A DNA stretch of 13,820 nt from Chitinophagaceae bacterium (GTDB lineage Bacteria > Bacteroidota > Bacteroidia > Chitinophagales > Chitinophagaceae): the NCBI GenBank assembly GCA_019454915.1, contig JACFNM010000033.1, positions 5,390 through 19,209 on the forward strand, read 5' to 3'. The notes beneath the pieces are model-generated. The model did not search any database and had not been told where the DNA came from. It was given only the letters and a program-made list of their open reading frames with translations. Shown piece after piece: positions 1 to 8,110 of the stretch; the stretch's first letter is position 1; the number at the start of each line of letters is the position of its first letter. The translations under genes and the position numbers were made by a program.

Positions 1-1
1 C

Positions 2-1213
2 GTGCAGGTAAAGAATGCCATGTTGGGGATCCAAATACAGGCTCAAACGAACCGGGAGTTTACCGGAGCGGCTTATCCGCAGATTGGAGGCAATCTTTCC
101 CTGGTTTATAATGCGGAACTTCCGGTAAGCCTTATTCCCGCCGAGTTTGTCGGTGGCGCTCCGGGTACCTATATCAAGATGGCTTTTGGTGTGGCTTGGG
201 GATCGACGGCAGGTATATCTCTGAGCCAGATATTATTTGACGGGCAGGTTTTTGTAGGCTTACAGGCGAGAAAGACACTGATGCAGTTCTCAGAGAAATA
301 TGCGGAAATAACCGAAGAAACGATTCGTGCTAACCTGTACAAAGTGTATTATCAATTATTGGCCGCCAAAACTCAGATTGAATTATTAGATGCCAATATC
401 TCCCTGTTGAATGATCTTCGAAGGGATATGGATATCATGCAAAAGAATGGATTTGCGGAGAAGCTGGATTTGGATAAAATAGCGGTTCAGTTGGCGAACC
501 TGCATACAGAAAAGACGACAGCGCTCAATCAAATCAGTAATGGATATCTCGGCTTGAAACTATTGATGGGCATGCCGGTGAAGGATTCTCTCGTGCTGAC
601 GGATTCGCTGACGGATGAAAAGATAAAGGAAGGAATATTGGAGTTGGGTGATTTTGACTATAACCAAAGGAGAGATTATCAGTACGCCAATCTCGGTATC
701 ACGCTTGCAGAGTATGATGTTCGGCGGTATAAGCTGTCGAAGATACCCACGTTGTCGTTGAACGGGTATTATAATAAAAATGCGCAGCGGACCAAATTTG
801 ATTTTTTGGGCGATGGCGCCTGGTTTGGTATGTCGGCCATTACATTCCAGATCCATGTTCCTATTTTCAGCGGATTTTCGACAAATGCCAAAATTGCCAA
901 AGCCCAACTGACGCTACAGCAGAATATAAACCAGTTGGAAGCCTTGAAGATTAATATCAATAGCGAGATTGAAACGGCAAAGAATAATTTGAATACGGCG
1001 ATTTCTACGCTCGATTTTCAAAAGGAGAATATGAAGTTGGCAGAAAAGGTCTTTCAACAGACGAAGAAAAAGTACGAGGCCGGCATGGGATCAAATACGG
1101 AGATTACCCAGGCGCAAACAGACATGAAAGCGGCTCAAACCAATTATATCAATGCTGTCTATAACGCAATTATCGCCAGAGTAGATTATGAAAAGGCAAC
1201 CGGTAAATTATAA
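2..1213 (+). CDS. TolC-like outer membrane efflux protein (5' partial)
   Basis: Outer-membrane channel component of a tripartite efflux pump, expected as a trimer that opens from the outer membrane into the periplasm. The frame is open at the left edge. The first visible residues (VKNAMLGIQIQAQTNRE) match the first long helix of outer membrane efflux proteins, so the signal peptide and roughly the first 40-60 residues lie outside the window. The visible 403 residues show the usual duplicated layout: long amphipathic helices (about 85-200 and 295-395) alternating with predicted strand segments. The C-terminal repeat carries QTKKKYEAGMGSNTEITQAQ, the typical FxxGxxxxxExxxAQ signature of the family. 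It is followed after 29 bases by the fusion-protein gene and then by the RND pump, so it belongs to the same operon. An outer-membrane-factor-first gene order is common in Bacteroidota. The family call is firm; the substrate is unknown. Confidence 0.93.
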   Translation: MQVKNAMLGIQIQAQTNREFTGAAYPQIGGNLSLVYNAELPVSLIPAEFVGGAPGTYIKMAFGVAWGSTAGISLSQILFDGQVFVGLQARKTLMQFSEKYAEITEETIRANLYKVYYQLLAAKTQIELLDANISLLNDLRRDMDIMQKNGFAEKLDLDKIAVQLANLHTEKTTALNQISNGYLGLKLLMGMPVKDSLVLTDSLTDEKIKEGILELGDFDYNQRRDYQYANLGITLAEYDVRRYKLSKIPTLSLNGYYNKNAQRTKFDFLGDGAWFGMSAITFQIHVPIFSGFSTNAKIAKAQLTLQQNINQLEALKININSEIETAKNNLNTAISTLDFQKENMKLAEKVFQQTKKKYEAGMGSNTEITQAQTDMKAAQTNYINAVYNAIIARVDYEKATGKL

Positions 1214-1242
1214 ACGCAAATCATTTACTACTTATAAACACA

Positions 1243-2415
1243 ATGTATAAAAACCGTTTTATGAAAAATATTTTAAAAGCTGTCGCTGCTGTATCGGTAT
1301 TACTGTTTTTGAGTTCATGCGGCAGTACTACACCGGATAAAGGAGCCAAAAGCCTGAAAGAGAAAAAAGCCAGGCTGGAGAAGATGAAGGCGGAGCAAAA
1401 GTCGCTGACCGACAGAATAGAGGCATTGGAAAAGGAGATTATTCAACTGGATCCAGGTGCGAAAAAGGAGAACGCAAAATTAGTAGCGATGGAATCTCTG
1501 GAGGCCGGTAGTTTTACCCACTTTATTGATTTACAGGGACGGGTAGATGCCAATAATGTGGCCTATGTGGCGCCCCGCGGTCAGGGTGGACTGGTGAAGG
1601 CAATTTATGTGAAACAGGGCGAAGAGGTGAGAAAGGGACAATTACTGCTGAAGCTGGATGATGCGATGGTTCAGAAGCAGATTGACCAGTTGAGGGTACA
1701 GTTAGATTATGCCAAAGATATTCTTCAGCGCCAGCAAAATTTATGGAATGAGAATATTGGAACTGAGGTGCAATTATTAGGCGCCAGGAATAATGTTACA
1801 TCACTTGAAAAGCAGTTGGCAACCGTAGAAGAACAGGCTTCCTTCTCGAATGTATATGCAGAGATGCCCGGGGTGGTGGAGACTCTTAATGTGAGGGTAG
1901 GAGAGTTTTTTCAGGGGGGACCCCAGATACGTCTGGTGAATAATAGAGATTTGAAGATAGTAACCCAGGTGCCTGAAAATTATCAGGGCAGGATTGGAGT
2001 CGGTAGCCCCGTGCTGGTCAGGTTTCCGGAGGGCGGGGAGAATACGGTTACCACCAAAGTGTCTGTTGCCGGTAAGTTGATTGATCCGATTAGCCGCTCT
2101 TTTTATATAGAAGCCCCGTTGCCTTCCGGAAAGTTATTGCGTGCAAATCAGATCGCAATCGTAAAAATCCAGGATTATACTGCACAAGACGTTATTACGG
2201 TTCCGGTCAATACCTTGCAAAGTGATGATAAGGGAAAATTTGTGATGATAGCGATTAAGCAAAACGAAAAATGGGTAGCGCATAAAGCCTCCATCGAAAT
2301 TGGTCAATTATATGGAGAAAAAGTGGAAGTGCTTTCCGGATTGAATCCCGGCGATCAATTGATCACGGGAGGTTTTCAGGGTTTGTATGAAGGACAGCCG
2401 CTTACTACAAATTAG
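1243..2415 (+). CDS. RND efflux periplasmic adaptor (membrane fusion protein), lipoprotein
   Basis: Periplasmic adaptor of the HlyD/AcrA family that bridges the RND pump and the TolC-like channel. With the start at 1243 the lipobox is LSSC with the lipidated Cys at residue 26. A second in-frame ATG at 1261 (MKNILKAV) gives a more typical lipoprotein signal with the Cys at residue 20 and may be the true start. After the Cys there is a Lys/Glu-rich coiled-coil stretch (about 36-70), unusual in length before the core. Then come the first half of the biotinyl-lipoyl domain (about 103-140, with VKQGEEVRKGQLLLKLDD), a short alpha-helical hairpin (about 141-198), the second lipoyl half (about 200-233, AEMPGVVETLNVRVGEF), a beta-barrel domain (about 235-310) and a membrane-proximal domain ending in GLNPGDQLITGGFQGLYEGQ. 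It lies 29 bases after the channel gene and 161 bases before the pump gene. Confidence 0.94.
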   Translation: MYKNRFMKNILKAVAAVSVLLFLSSCGSTTPDKGAKSLKEKKARLEKMKAEQKSLTDRIEALEKEIIQLDPGAKKENAKLVAMESLEAGSFTHFIDLQGRVDANNVAYVAPRGQGGLVKAIYVKQGEEVRKGQLLLKLDDAMVQKQIDQLRVQLDYAKDILQRQQNLWNENIGTEVQLLGARNNVTSLEKQLATVEEQASFSNVYAEMPGVVETLNVRVGEFFQGGPQIRLVNNRDLKIVTQVPENYQGRIGVGSPVLVRFPEGGENTVTTKVSVAGKLIDPISRSFYIEAPLPSGKLLRANQIAIVKIQDYTAQDVITVPVNTLQSDDKGKFVMIAIKQNEKWVAHKASIEIGQLYGEKVEVLSGLNPGDQLITGGFQGLYEGQPLTTN

Positions 2416-2444
2416 CAAGGTGAGTACCGGCGGAGCGGAGTATG

Positions 2445-2452
2445 TTTCTTTG
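2445..2452 (+). promoter_or_regulatory. Possible Bacteroidota -7 promoter element upstream of the RND pump gene
   Basis: TTTCTTTG differs from the Bacteroidota -7 consensus TAnnTTTG at one position. It sits in the unusually long gap between the fusion-protein and pump genes. The surrounding 11-mer GTTTCTTTGCA also occurs on the other strand just upstream of the PA14-like gene. No clear -33 TTG is visible at the right distance, so this could be a weak internal promoter or chance. Confidence 0.25.
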
Positions 2453-2460
2453 CATCCGTT

Positions 2461-2519
2461 GGCTTGCCGGTGAAGCCGGGTCAATAAGGTAGTTCCCGGT
2501 AAGCCACGCATACCGGGAA
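2461..2519 (+). promoter_or_regulatory. Two competing hairpins between fusion-protein and pump genes
   Basis: Two stems share bases and cannot form together. Stem A pairs 2461-2470 (GGCTTGCCGG) with 2496-2505 (CCGGTAAGCC): 10 pairs including one G-U, with a 25-base loop. Stem B pairs 2493-2501 (TTCCCGGTA) with 2511-2519 (TACCGGGAA): 9 perfect pairs with a 9-base loop. Stem B has no following T-run, so it is not a classic intrinsic terminator. It could protect the transcript from processing, tune pump expression relative to the upstream genes, or form part of an attenuator. The pairing is seen in the sequence; the function is inference. Confidence 0.4.
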
Positions 2520-2576
2520 AGAAGATGTTGCGTTGCCTGTGAAAAAGAATTATGAAGTTTTTCAACACGATTTTAT

Positions 2577-5500
2577 ATGAGTGCTTTAGAAAACCTGACT
2601 GATAAATTTAAAGAGTTTAAGCCCACCACCTGGAGTATCAAAAACAGGACGTCTGTTTATTTGTTGATGCTGTTTATCAGTGCGATGGGTATTTTCCAGT
2701 TTGTTACTTTACCCAAAGAACAGTTCCCGGATGTGGTTATACCCACGGTGTATGTTCAAACAATATATGTGGGGAACTCTCCACGTGATATTGAAAACCT
2801 GGTGACCCAGCCCATTGAAAAGCAAATCAAGGGTATCACGGGTGTCAAGATTGAGAAGACGACCAGTACGTCTTACCAGGACTATTCAGCTATTGTAGTG
2901 GAGTTTGAGACCAACGTGGAGATTGATGTGGCGGTGCAGAAGGTCAAAGATGCGGTGGATAAAGCAAAAAAGGATCTGCCCACCGACCTGACGGAGGAGC
3001 CTACGGTAATGGAAGTGAGTCTGTCTGAATTGCCGATCATGTATGTAAATCTTAGCGGTGACTATGACGAGATGAGGTTGAAAAAATATGCTGATGACCT
3101 GCAGGATAAGCTGGAAGAACTTTCTCAGATTACCAGGGTGGATATCGTGGGTGCGCCGGAACGGGAATTTCAAATCAATGTGGATAATTACCGCATGCGC
3201 AGCGCCAATATCACGTTTGATGATATCGCGAATGCCGTAGTTCGGGAAAACATGGATATTTCCGGAGGGTTACTGGAGGTAGGCAATATGAAACGTACGC
3301 TTCAGCTCAAAGGCCAGTTTCGTTCTGCGGAGGATATTGAAAAGGTGATCGTGAGGGGTCCGACGGGTGCGGCTATCTACTTAAAAGATATCGCTGTTAT
3401 TAAAGATACCACGAAGGAAAGAGAGAGTTATGCCAGGCTGGACGGGGAAAATGTGATTACCCTGAACATCATCAAGCGGGGAGGTGAAAACCTGATTGAA
3501 ACGGCAGATGCAGTGAAGCAGGTGGTAAAGGAAATGCAGGAGAATGAGTTTCCTCAGGATTTGAACATTGTAATAACGGCTGATCAAAGCAAGAATGCAA
3601 AACATTCGTTTGATGATTTGGTAAATTCCATTGTTATAGGTTTTGTACTGGTATTGATTATCCTGATGTTTTTTATGGGGGTAACCAATGCCTTTTTTGT
3701 GGCGTTGTCGGTACCGCTCAGTATGTTCGTAGCTTTTGTGTTTTTACCGGCAGCAGATATTGTGACGGGCACCAATGTTACGCTGAACTTCATCGTTTTG
3801 TTTGCTTTGCTTTTTGGCTTGGGGATTATAGTGGATGATGCCATTGTGGTTATAGAAAATACCCACCGCATATTTATGCAGGCGAAGGGAAAGCTGACCT
3901 CGGAAAAATCCGCCATCATGGCGGCGGGTGAGGTATTTGTGCCGGTTTTTTCGGGGACCATCACTACGCTGGCGCCCTTCTTTCCGCTCCTGTTTTGGCC
4001 CGGGTTAATCGGTAAGTTCATGATTTATTTGCCGGCGATGCTCATCTTTACCCTGACGGCATCGCTTATCGTGGCGTTTATCATGAACCCGGTATTTGCC
4101 GTGGATTTCATGAACCATCCGGAAGGAGAAGGGCAAAAAGCGAAATCAGCGATTTTCAAAGAGCCTTTTTTCTGGGTAGCCATAGCAGCCGGTATTGTGC
4201 TGGATTTTTCAGGATTTACTTTTTGGGGCAACCTGTTGTTGTTTTTCATGTTGCTTATCCTATTGAACCGGTATGTGCTGGATGATTTGATCCATGCTTT
4301 TCAAAACAAGGTATTGCCCTGGATCATGTCGCACTACGAATCCCTGCTTCGCTGGGCGCTGAAAGGCTGGCGTCCTGTGTATCTGCTTTTAGGAACATTT
4401 GGTGTACTGGTACTGAGCTTTCTGATTTTTGGGTTGGCGGTAAAGACCCAGCGGGTACCCGTTGTTTTCTTTCCTAAATCAGACCCCAACTTTGTCTATG
4501 CTTATTTGAAATTGCCGGTAGGCACCGATGTGAAGTATACAGATTCTATCACAAGGACATTAGAGCAGCGGGTATATAAAGTGCTGGGTATGGAAAACGG
4601 GAAGAAGAATCCTATTGTTGAAAGTGTGATTGCCAATGTGGCTGTTGGCGCTAAATTGGGAAGGATACAGGTTTCGTTTGTAGAATTTGAAAAAAGAGGC
4701 GGGGCGTCTACTTCGGCCTTGCTGGATTCCATCCGTCATGTTATCCGGGGGATTCCGGGCACAGAGATTTCAGTGGGCCAGGAAACGACCGGTCCGCCTA
4801 CGGACCCTCCGGTAAATATTGAGATAGCGAGTGATGATTTTGATAAGCTCATAAAGACGGGCGTAGCCTTAAAAAATTATCTGGATTCCATTCAGGTGCC
4901 CGGGGTGGAGGAACTGAAGATGGATGTGGACCTTACGAATCCGGAGATCACCATTCATGTGAACCGGGAGAGGGCGCTGATAGAAGGTGTTTCGTCTGCC
5001 CAGATAGGCATGGAAATCAGAACGGCGCTTTTTGGCAAGGAAGTGTCAAAGATAAAAGACGGAGAAGATGAGTACAAAATTCAACTTCGAAACAGTGAAG
5101 TGCAACGAAAAAGCCTGACGGATTTGATGAATATGAACGTTACTTTCCGGGATATGGCCATGGGGGGCGCTATTAAGAATGTGCCGATTAGTTCATTGGT
5201 AACCCTCGATTATACCAATACGCTGGGTAGCGTTAAGCGTAAAAACCAGAAGCGGGTGATTACGCTGCGATCAAATGTTCTAACCTCCCAGGGATATACG
5301 CCCACCGCAGTAAATCAGCAGTTAAAAAATTATATTGACGGATTTTCCGGTAAGGCGGATGGGGTAACGATTCAACAGACAGGAGAAGGTCAGCAGCAGG
5401 CAGAGACGGGCGCATTCCTTTTAAAAGCATTGGTTATTGCGTTGATGCTTATCTTATTCATTTTGGTTCTCCAGTTCAATTCGGTGAGTAAGCCGGTCAT

Positions 5501-6134
5501 TATTCTTACGGAAATTGTTTTCAGTATTGTGGGTGTGCTGATAGGATTTAGTTTAACCGGAATGGAGGTCTCTGTAGCATTTACCGGTTTGGGCGTTGTG
5601 GGTTTGGCGGGTATCGTGGTGAAAAATGGAATTTTGGTTATTGAGTTTGCTGATGAATTGCGCAGCCGCGGTTTGAAAACAAGGGAGGCTGTTATTGAAG
5701 CCGGTAAAATTCGTATCATACCTGTATTACTTACGGCGCTGGCGGCTATCTTTGGTTTAATCCCCTTAGCGGTTGGGTTTAATATTAACTTTGTGAGCCT
5801 GTTTTCTGAATTAAATCCGCATATTTTCTTTGGGGGAGATAGCGCTAAGTTCTGGAAACCACTGGCCTGGACGATCATCTTCGGGTTGATCTTTGCATTC
5901 TTTATGACGCTGATCATTGTGCCGAGCATGTATATTATAGCTGAAAGGCTCAGGAGGCCGATGCGCAGACAATTCGGGGGTAAATGGATTTCGATGCTGG
6001 GAATTCCGCCTTTCACGATTCTTCTCATGTTGCTCACCTTCTATACGATGATTCGTCAGCGAATTGGAGTGAAACGTAGAAAAAGAAGCCTGGGAGATAA
6101 TGTGAGCCCGGCGTGGATAGGCAGCTGGTTTTAG
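2577..6134 (+). CDS. RND efflux transporter permease (HAE1/AcrB-like)
   Basis: Inner-membrane, proton-driven pump of the resistance-nodulation-division superfamily. The 1185 residues exceed AcrB-type pumps (about 1030-1050). TM1 (about 27-46) is followed by a periplasmic porter domain and the TM2-TM6 bundle (about 345-510). Helix TM4 carries GLGIIVDDAIVVIEN with the proton-relay pair Asp420/Asp421. After TM7 (about 598-619) and the second porter domain comes the TM8-TM12 bundle (about 946-1122). TM10 carries Lys1016 in AGIVVKNGILVIEF, equivalent to the essential Lys of AcrB, so the relay is complete. Two things are odd: an insertion between TM6 and TM7 with two hydrophobic stretches (about 530-544 and 548-564), and a C-terminal tail with another hydrophobic segment (about 1138-1159) followed by a basic stretch. 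The DD/K pattern favours drug or lipophile export over heavy-metal pumping; the substrate is not predictable. Confidence 0.95.
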   Translation: MSALENLTDKFKEFKPTTWSIKNRTSVYLLMLFISAMGIFQFVTLPKEQFPDVVIPTVYVQTIYVGNSPRDIENLVTQPIEKQIKGITGVKIEKTTSTSYQDYSAIVVEFETNVEIDVAVQKVKDAVDKAKKDLPTDLTEEPTVMEVSLSELPIMYVNLSGDYDEMRLKKYADDLQDKLEELSQITRVDIVGAPEREFQINVDNYRMRSANITFDDIANAVVRENMDISGGLLEVGNMKRTLQLKGQFRSAEDIEKVIVRGPTGAAIYLKDIAVIKDTTKERESYARLDGENVITLNIIKRGGENLIETADAVKQVVKEMQENEFPQDLNIVITADQSKNAKHSFDDLVNSIVIGFVLVLIILMFFMGVTNAFFVALSVPLSMFVAFVFLPAADIVTGTNVTLNFIVLFALLFGLGIIVDDAIVVIENTHRIFMQAKGKLTSEKSAIMAAGEVFVPVFSGTITTLAPFFPLLFWPGLIGKFMIYLPAMLIFTLTASLIVAFIMNPVFAVDFMNHPEGEGQKAKSAIFKEPFFWVAIAAGIVLDFSGFTFWGNLLLFFMLLILLNRYVLDDLIHAFQNKVLPWIMSHYESLLRWALKGWRPVYLLLGTFGVLVLSFLIFGLAVKTQRVPVVFFPKSDPNFVYAYLKLPVGTDVKYTDSITRTLEQRVYKVLGMENGKKNPIVESVIANVAVGAKLGRIQVSFVEFEKRGGASTSALLDSIRHVIRGIPGTEISVGQETTGPPTDPPVNIEIASDDFDKLIKTGVALKNYLDSIQVPGVEELKMDVDLTNPEITIHVNRERALIEGVSSAQIGMEIRTALFGKEVSKIKDGEDEYKIQLRNSEVQRKSLTDLMNMNVTFRDMAMGGAIKNVPISSLVTLDYTNTLGSVKRKNQKRVITLRSNVLTSQGYTPTAVNQQLKNYIDGFSGKADGVTIQQTGEGQQQAETGAFLLKALVIALMLILFILVLQFNSVSKPVIILTEIVFSIVGVLIGFSLTGMEVSVAFTGLGVVGLAGIVVKNGILVIEFADELRSRGLKTREAVIEAGKIRIIPVLLTALAAIFGLIPLAVGFNINFVSLFSELNPHIFFGGDSAKFWKPLAWTIIFGLIFAFFMTLIIVPSMYIIAERLRRPMRRQFGGKWISMLGIPPFTILLMLLTFYTMIRQRIGVKRRKRSLGDNVSPAWIGSWF

Positions 6135-6212
6135 AGAGTATTAAACTGCGATAACGGGTGGCAGGGCTGATTTTTGGTAATTTGAATCCATTATATAGAC
6201 GTCTCACCAATC

Positions 6213-6254
6213 AGCCGGTGGACGGCCGTAATGAAAACTTGCTCACCACCGGCT
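6213..6254. terminator. Possible bidirectional terminator hairpin between convergent genes
   Basis: A perfect 9-bp inverted repeat, AGCCGGTGG (6213-6221) and CCACCGGCT (6246-6254), encloses a 24-base loop that contains the small palindrome ACGGCCGT. It lies between the stop of the RND pump gene (6134) and the stop of the convergent PA14-like gene (6266), where a two-way terminator is expected. Neither strand has a T-run after the stem, so termination is inferred from position and pairing only. Confidence 0.4.
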
Positions 6255-6265
6255 TTGGCCTATGT

Positions 6266-7765
6266 TTATGGGATGATGATTTTACCTGTTGATCTTTCGA
6301 AATCACTACCCGATAAGGTGACCAAATAAATGCCCTTACCGTAATTTGCCGCATTTGTAGAAACACTGACCGGTTGCCCGGCAATAATATTTCCCGCATT
6401 TTGCCTGGCGATTACTTTTCCGTTTAATGCCGTAACCGTTACTACCGCATTGCGGATGCTGTTGCTGCTGGTCAGGAAGAAAGAATTGCCCCTCACAACT
6501 GTGGGGTAAACGTTCAGATTATTTCCTGAATTGGATGTTGGACGGATAGTTACCGGTCGAGAATAGGTGGAAATTCCGTTCTTACCGGTTATTTTTAAAC
6601 GATAGTAGGTGATTTCCCGGATGGGAGCCTGATCAGTGAAACTGTATTGAGTGACAGAATTGTTGTTTGGCGATACATTGCCGATGGCCGAAAAGGACTG
6701 TCCGTCTGTACTTTTTTCCACTTCAAACCTGTGCAGGTCACTATTGGATGAAATATCCCATTTTAATTGTACTGTACTTTCCCGTTCTACCGCCGTGAAC
6801 GACTCCAGGATAACAGGCAGAATAGAAAGCGTTCTCATGGAAAAGGAGACCCTGTTGGCGCCTGAATTTTCATAATATTCCAGTACCATGTCGTAGCTAC
6901 CATTGAGCGAGGCGCTGCTATTGGAGGTAGTGTAAGAATGGAGCCCCCAGTTGTTGATAATCCAGGTATTGCCCCCATCTATACTTAGCCGGTAGCCATC
7001 ATCTCCGCCAACCGTAAACATATAGGTGCCGGGAGCAAAAGTTTTGGTAAGCCGGTAACGAACACTAAAGGTTTCAGTTTGTACTGAACAACCACTCGTA
7101 GCATAAGAGACGTTATCTCCTCCAAAATTCTCATCGAAGTCGGGGCTGGTTGAAGAACCTTCATGAACCATGCCGGAATAGATATTGAAGTTGATCCCAT
7201 CATATACGTATCCGTTCCATGTATTGCCCGTCCCATACGTGTTCGCATCTTCTGAACCATTGCATAGCGCAACTACAGAAAAGCTAATTCTGTTGGCTCC
7301 GCCCTGGTCATAATATTCTAATATCATGTTATACGTACCACTGAGAGCAATAGTAAGAGTCTTTACCGTGTACGATTGATCAACCCATGCATTGATAGCC
7401 CAGGTAGCACCGCCGTCGAGGCTTAGCCGGAAACCGTCATCGCCGCCTATCGTAAACAAGTAGGTCCCCGAAGCAAAGTATTTGGACAGTTTATACCGTA
7501 TGCTGAATTTGTTTGTGTTTACCGGACAGCCATGGGTTGGATAATCAACATTTTCACCGCCAAAATTCTGATCGAAGTTGGGACTCGCTGCGGTTCCTTC
7601 ATTTACGTATCCCCGGTAGTTATTGAGGTTTTTGTTTTTATAGGCATAACCTATCCACACATTACCGGTTCCGTAGGTAGTCTGATCTCCGGCAGGTGTA
7701 CACTTTTGGCTGTATACAGAGACCAGGGCAAACAGCATATTTGTAAAGAGTATAATTTTTTTCAT
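6266..7765 (-). CDS. Secreted protein with two PA14-like repeats and a T9SS C-terminal sorting domain
   Basis: A 499-residue protein predicted to be exported by Sec and then released or anchored on the surface by the type IX secretion system. The signal peptide (1-19) ends VYS, with Gln20 expected as the new N-terminus. Two gapless repeats of 146 residues follow (about 22-167 and 168-313). They are about 59% identical over 138 aligned positions by hand count. Each has the TYGTGN start, a GGDDG(F/Y)RLS(L/I)DGG core resembling PA14 domains, a LEYY strand and a GANR(I/V)SFS end. Each also holds two Cys at matching places (22/80 and 168/226), suggesting one disulfide per repeat. Residues 316-408 look like the Fn3-like linker common in T9SS cargo (VQLKWDISSNSDLHRFEVEKS). 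Residues 417-499 are a type A sorting domain (NVYPTVVRGNSFFL to GKIIIP). PA14-type modules often bind glycans; binding here is inference. No catalytic domain is visible. Confidence 0.88.
   Translation of the reverse strand: MKKIILFTNMLFALVSVYSQKCTPAGDQTTYGTGNVWIGYAYKNKNLNNYRGYVNEGTAASPNFDQNFGGENVDYPTHGCPVNTNKFSIRYKLSKYFASGTYLFTIGGDDGFRLSLDGGATWAINAWVDQSYTVKTLTIALSGTYNMILEYYDQGGANRISFSVVALCNGSEDANTYGTGNTWNGYVYDGINFNIYSGMVHEGSSTSPDFDENFGGDNVSYATSGCSVQTETFSVRYRLTKTFAPGTYMFTVGGDDGYRLSIDGGNTWIINNWGLHSYTTSNSSASLNGSYDMVLEYYENSGANRVSFSMRTLSILPVILESFTAVERESTVQLKWDISSNSDLHRFEVEKSTDGQSFSAIGNVSPNNNSVTQYSFTDQAPIREITYYRLKITGKNGISTYSRPVTIRPTSNSGNNLNVYPTVVRGNSFFLTSSNSIRNAVVTVTALNGKVIARQNAGNIIAGQPVSVSTNAANYGKGIYLVTLSGSDFERSTGKIIIP
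6824..7700 (-). repeat. Tandem 438-bp coding repeat (two PA14-like units)
   Basis: The PA14-like gene contains two tandem units of 146 codons (438 bp). Landmarks keep an exact offset of 146 residues: TYGTG at 30 and 176, GGDD at 107 and 253, GANR at 156 and 302, Cys at 22/80 and 168/226. About 81 of 138 aligned residues are identical by hand count. This suggests an internal duplication that has since diverged without indels, consistent with structural constraint. Boundaries are approximate. Confidence 0.8.
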
Positions 7766-7788
7766 AACACTACAAGATGATTACGCTG

Positions 7789-7796
7789 CAAAGAAA
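7789..7796 (-). promoter_or_regulatory. Possible -7 promoter element of the PA14-like gene
   Basis: Read on the minus strand this is TTTCTTTG, one mismatch from TAnnTTTG, placed 23 bases before the start codon. The 11-mer GTTTCTTTGCA is shared with the gap upstream of the RND pump gene. A -33 TTG at the usual distance is not evident. Confidence 0.3.
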
Positions 7797-7817
7797 CGCC
7801 GTCTTATAAGAGTTATT

Positions 7818-7868
7818 ACTTATTTTAGACTAATGATACACTTATTTATGATGGCGTATACATTTATT
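7818..7868. repeat. Three 22-bp-phased A(C/T)TTATT repeats
   Basis: ACTTATT at 7818-7824, ACTTATT at 7840-7846 and ATTTATT at 7862-7868 are spaced exactly 22 bp, about two helical turns. The last two extend to ATACA(C/T)TTATT. They lie upstream of the putative PA14-like gene promoter and could be an operator array on one DNA face. The tract is AT-rich, so chance is possible. Confidence 0.3.
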
Positions 7869-8110
7869 CGTGTATGAGGTAAAATACTTAAGTTGGTGAT
7901 GAGCAACGTGTTATGACAAGGACTGGATTGCCCGTGTTGATACAGGTTAAACGTTCCTGCCGCAAAGCGGGGTTAAAGTGCTCATTTTTCCATTCGACGA
8001 AAACAAAGAAACTGCCGATTAATGGAAATGACAGTGGAGTGGATGGGCGTCAATTATACAGCCGGCTTGCAAGATCAGCTTAGCCGCTTCTTCTCTTGGG
8101 CTATTAATCG

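Noticed and set aside
2552..2602. 16-codon open frame overlapping the start of the RND pump gene, considered as a leader peptide
   Set aside because: It has no run of regulatory codons and no terminator after it; a frame this short is expected by chance.
3584..4021. 145-codon minus-strand open frame opposite the RND pump gene
   Set aside because: It is antisense to the TM2-TM5 region that carries the proton-relay Asp pair; shadow frame.
5390..6037. Long minus-strand open frame (215 codons) opposite the RND pump gene
   Set aside because: It lies fully antisense to a well-conserved membrane-protein region. The translation is low in recognisable motifs and looks like a shadow of the pump codon pattern.
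6146..6164. CTGC/GCAG hairpin just after the RND pump stop codon followed by TTTTT
   Set aside because: The stem is only 4 pairs and the T-run starts several bases after it; weaker than the 9-bp inverted repeat at 6213-6254.
7913..8083. 56-codon plus-strand open frame upstream of the ABC-F gene
   Set aside because: It is basic and Ser-rich with no hydrophobic core, signal peptide or recognisable motif, and it would sit across the ABC-F promoter region. Kept only as a remark on the intergenic region.
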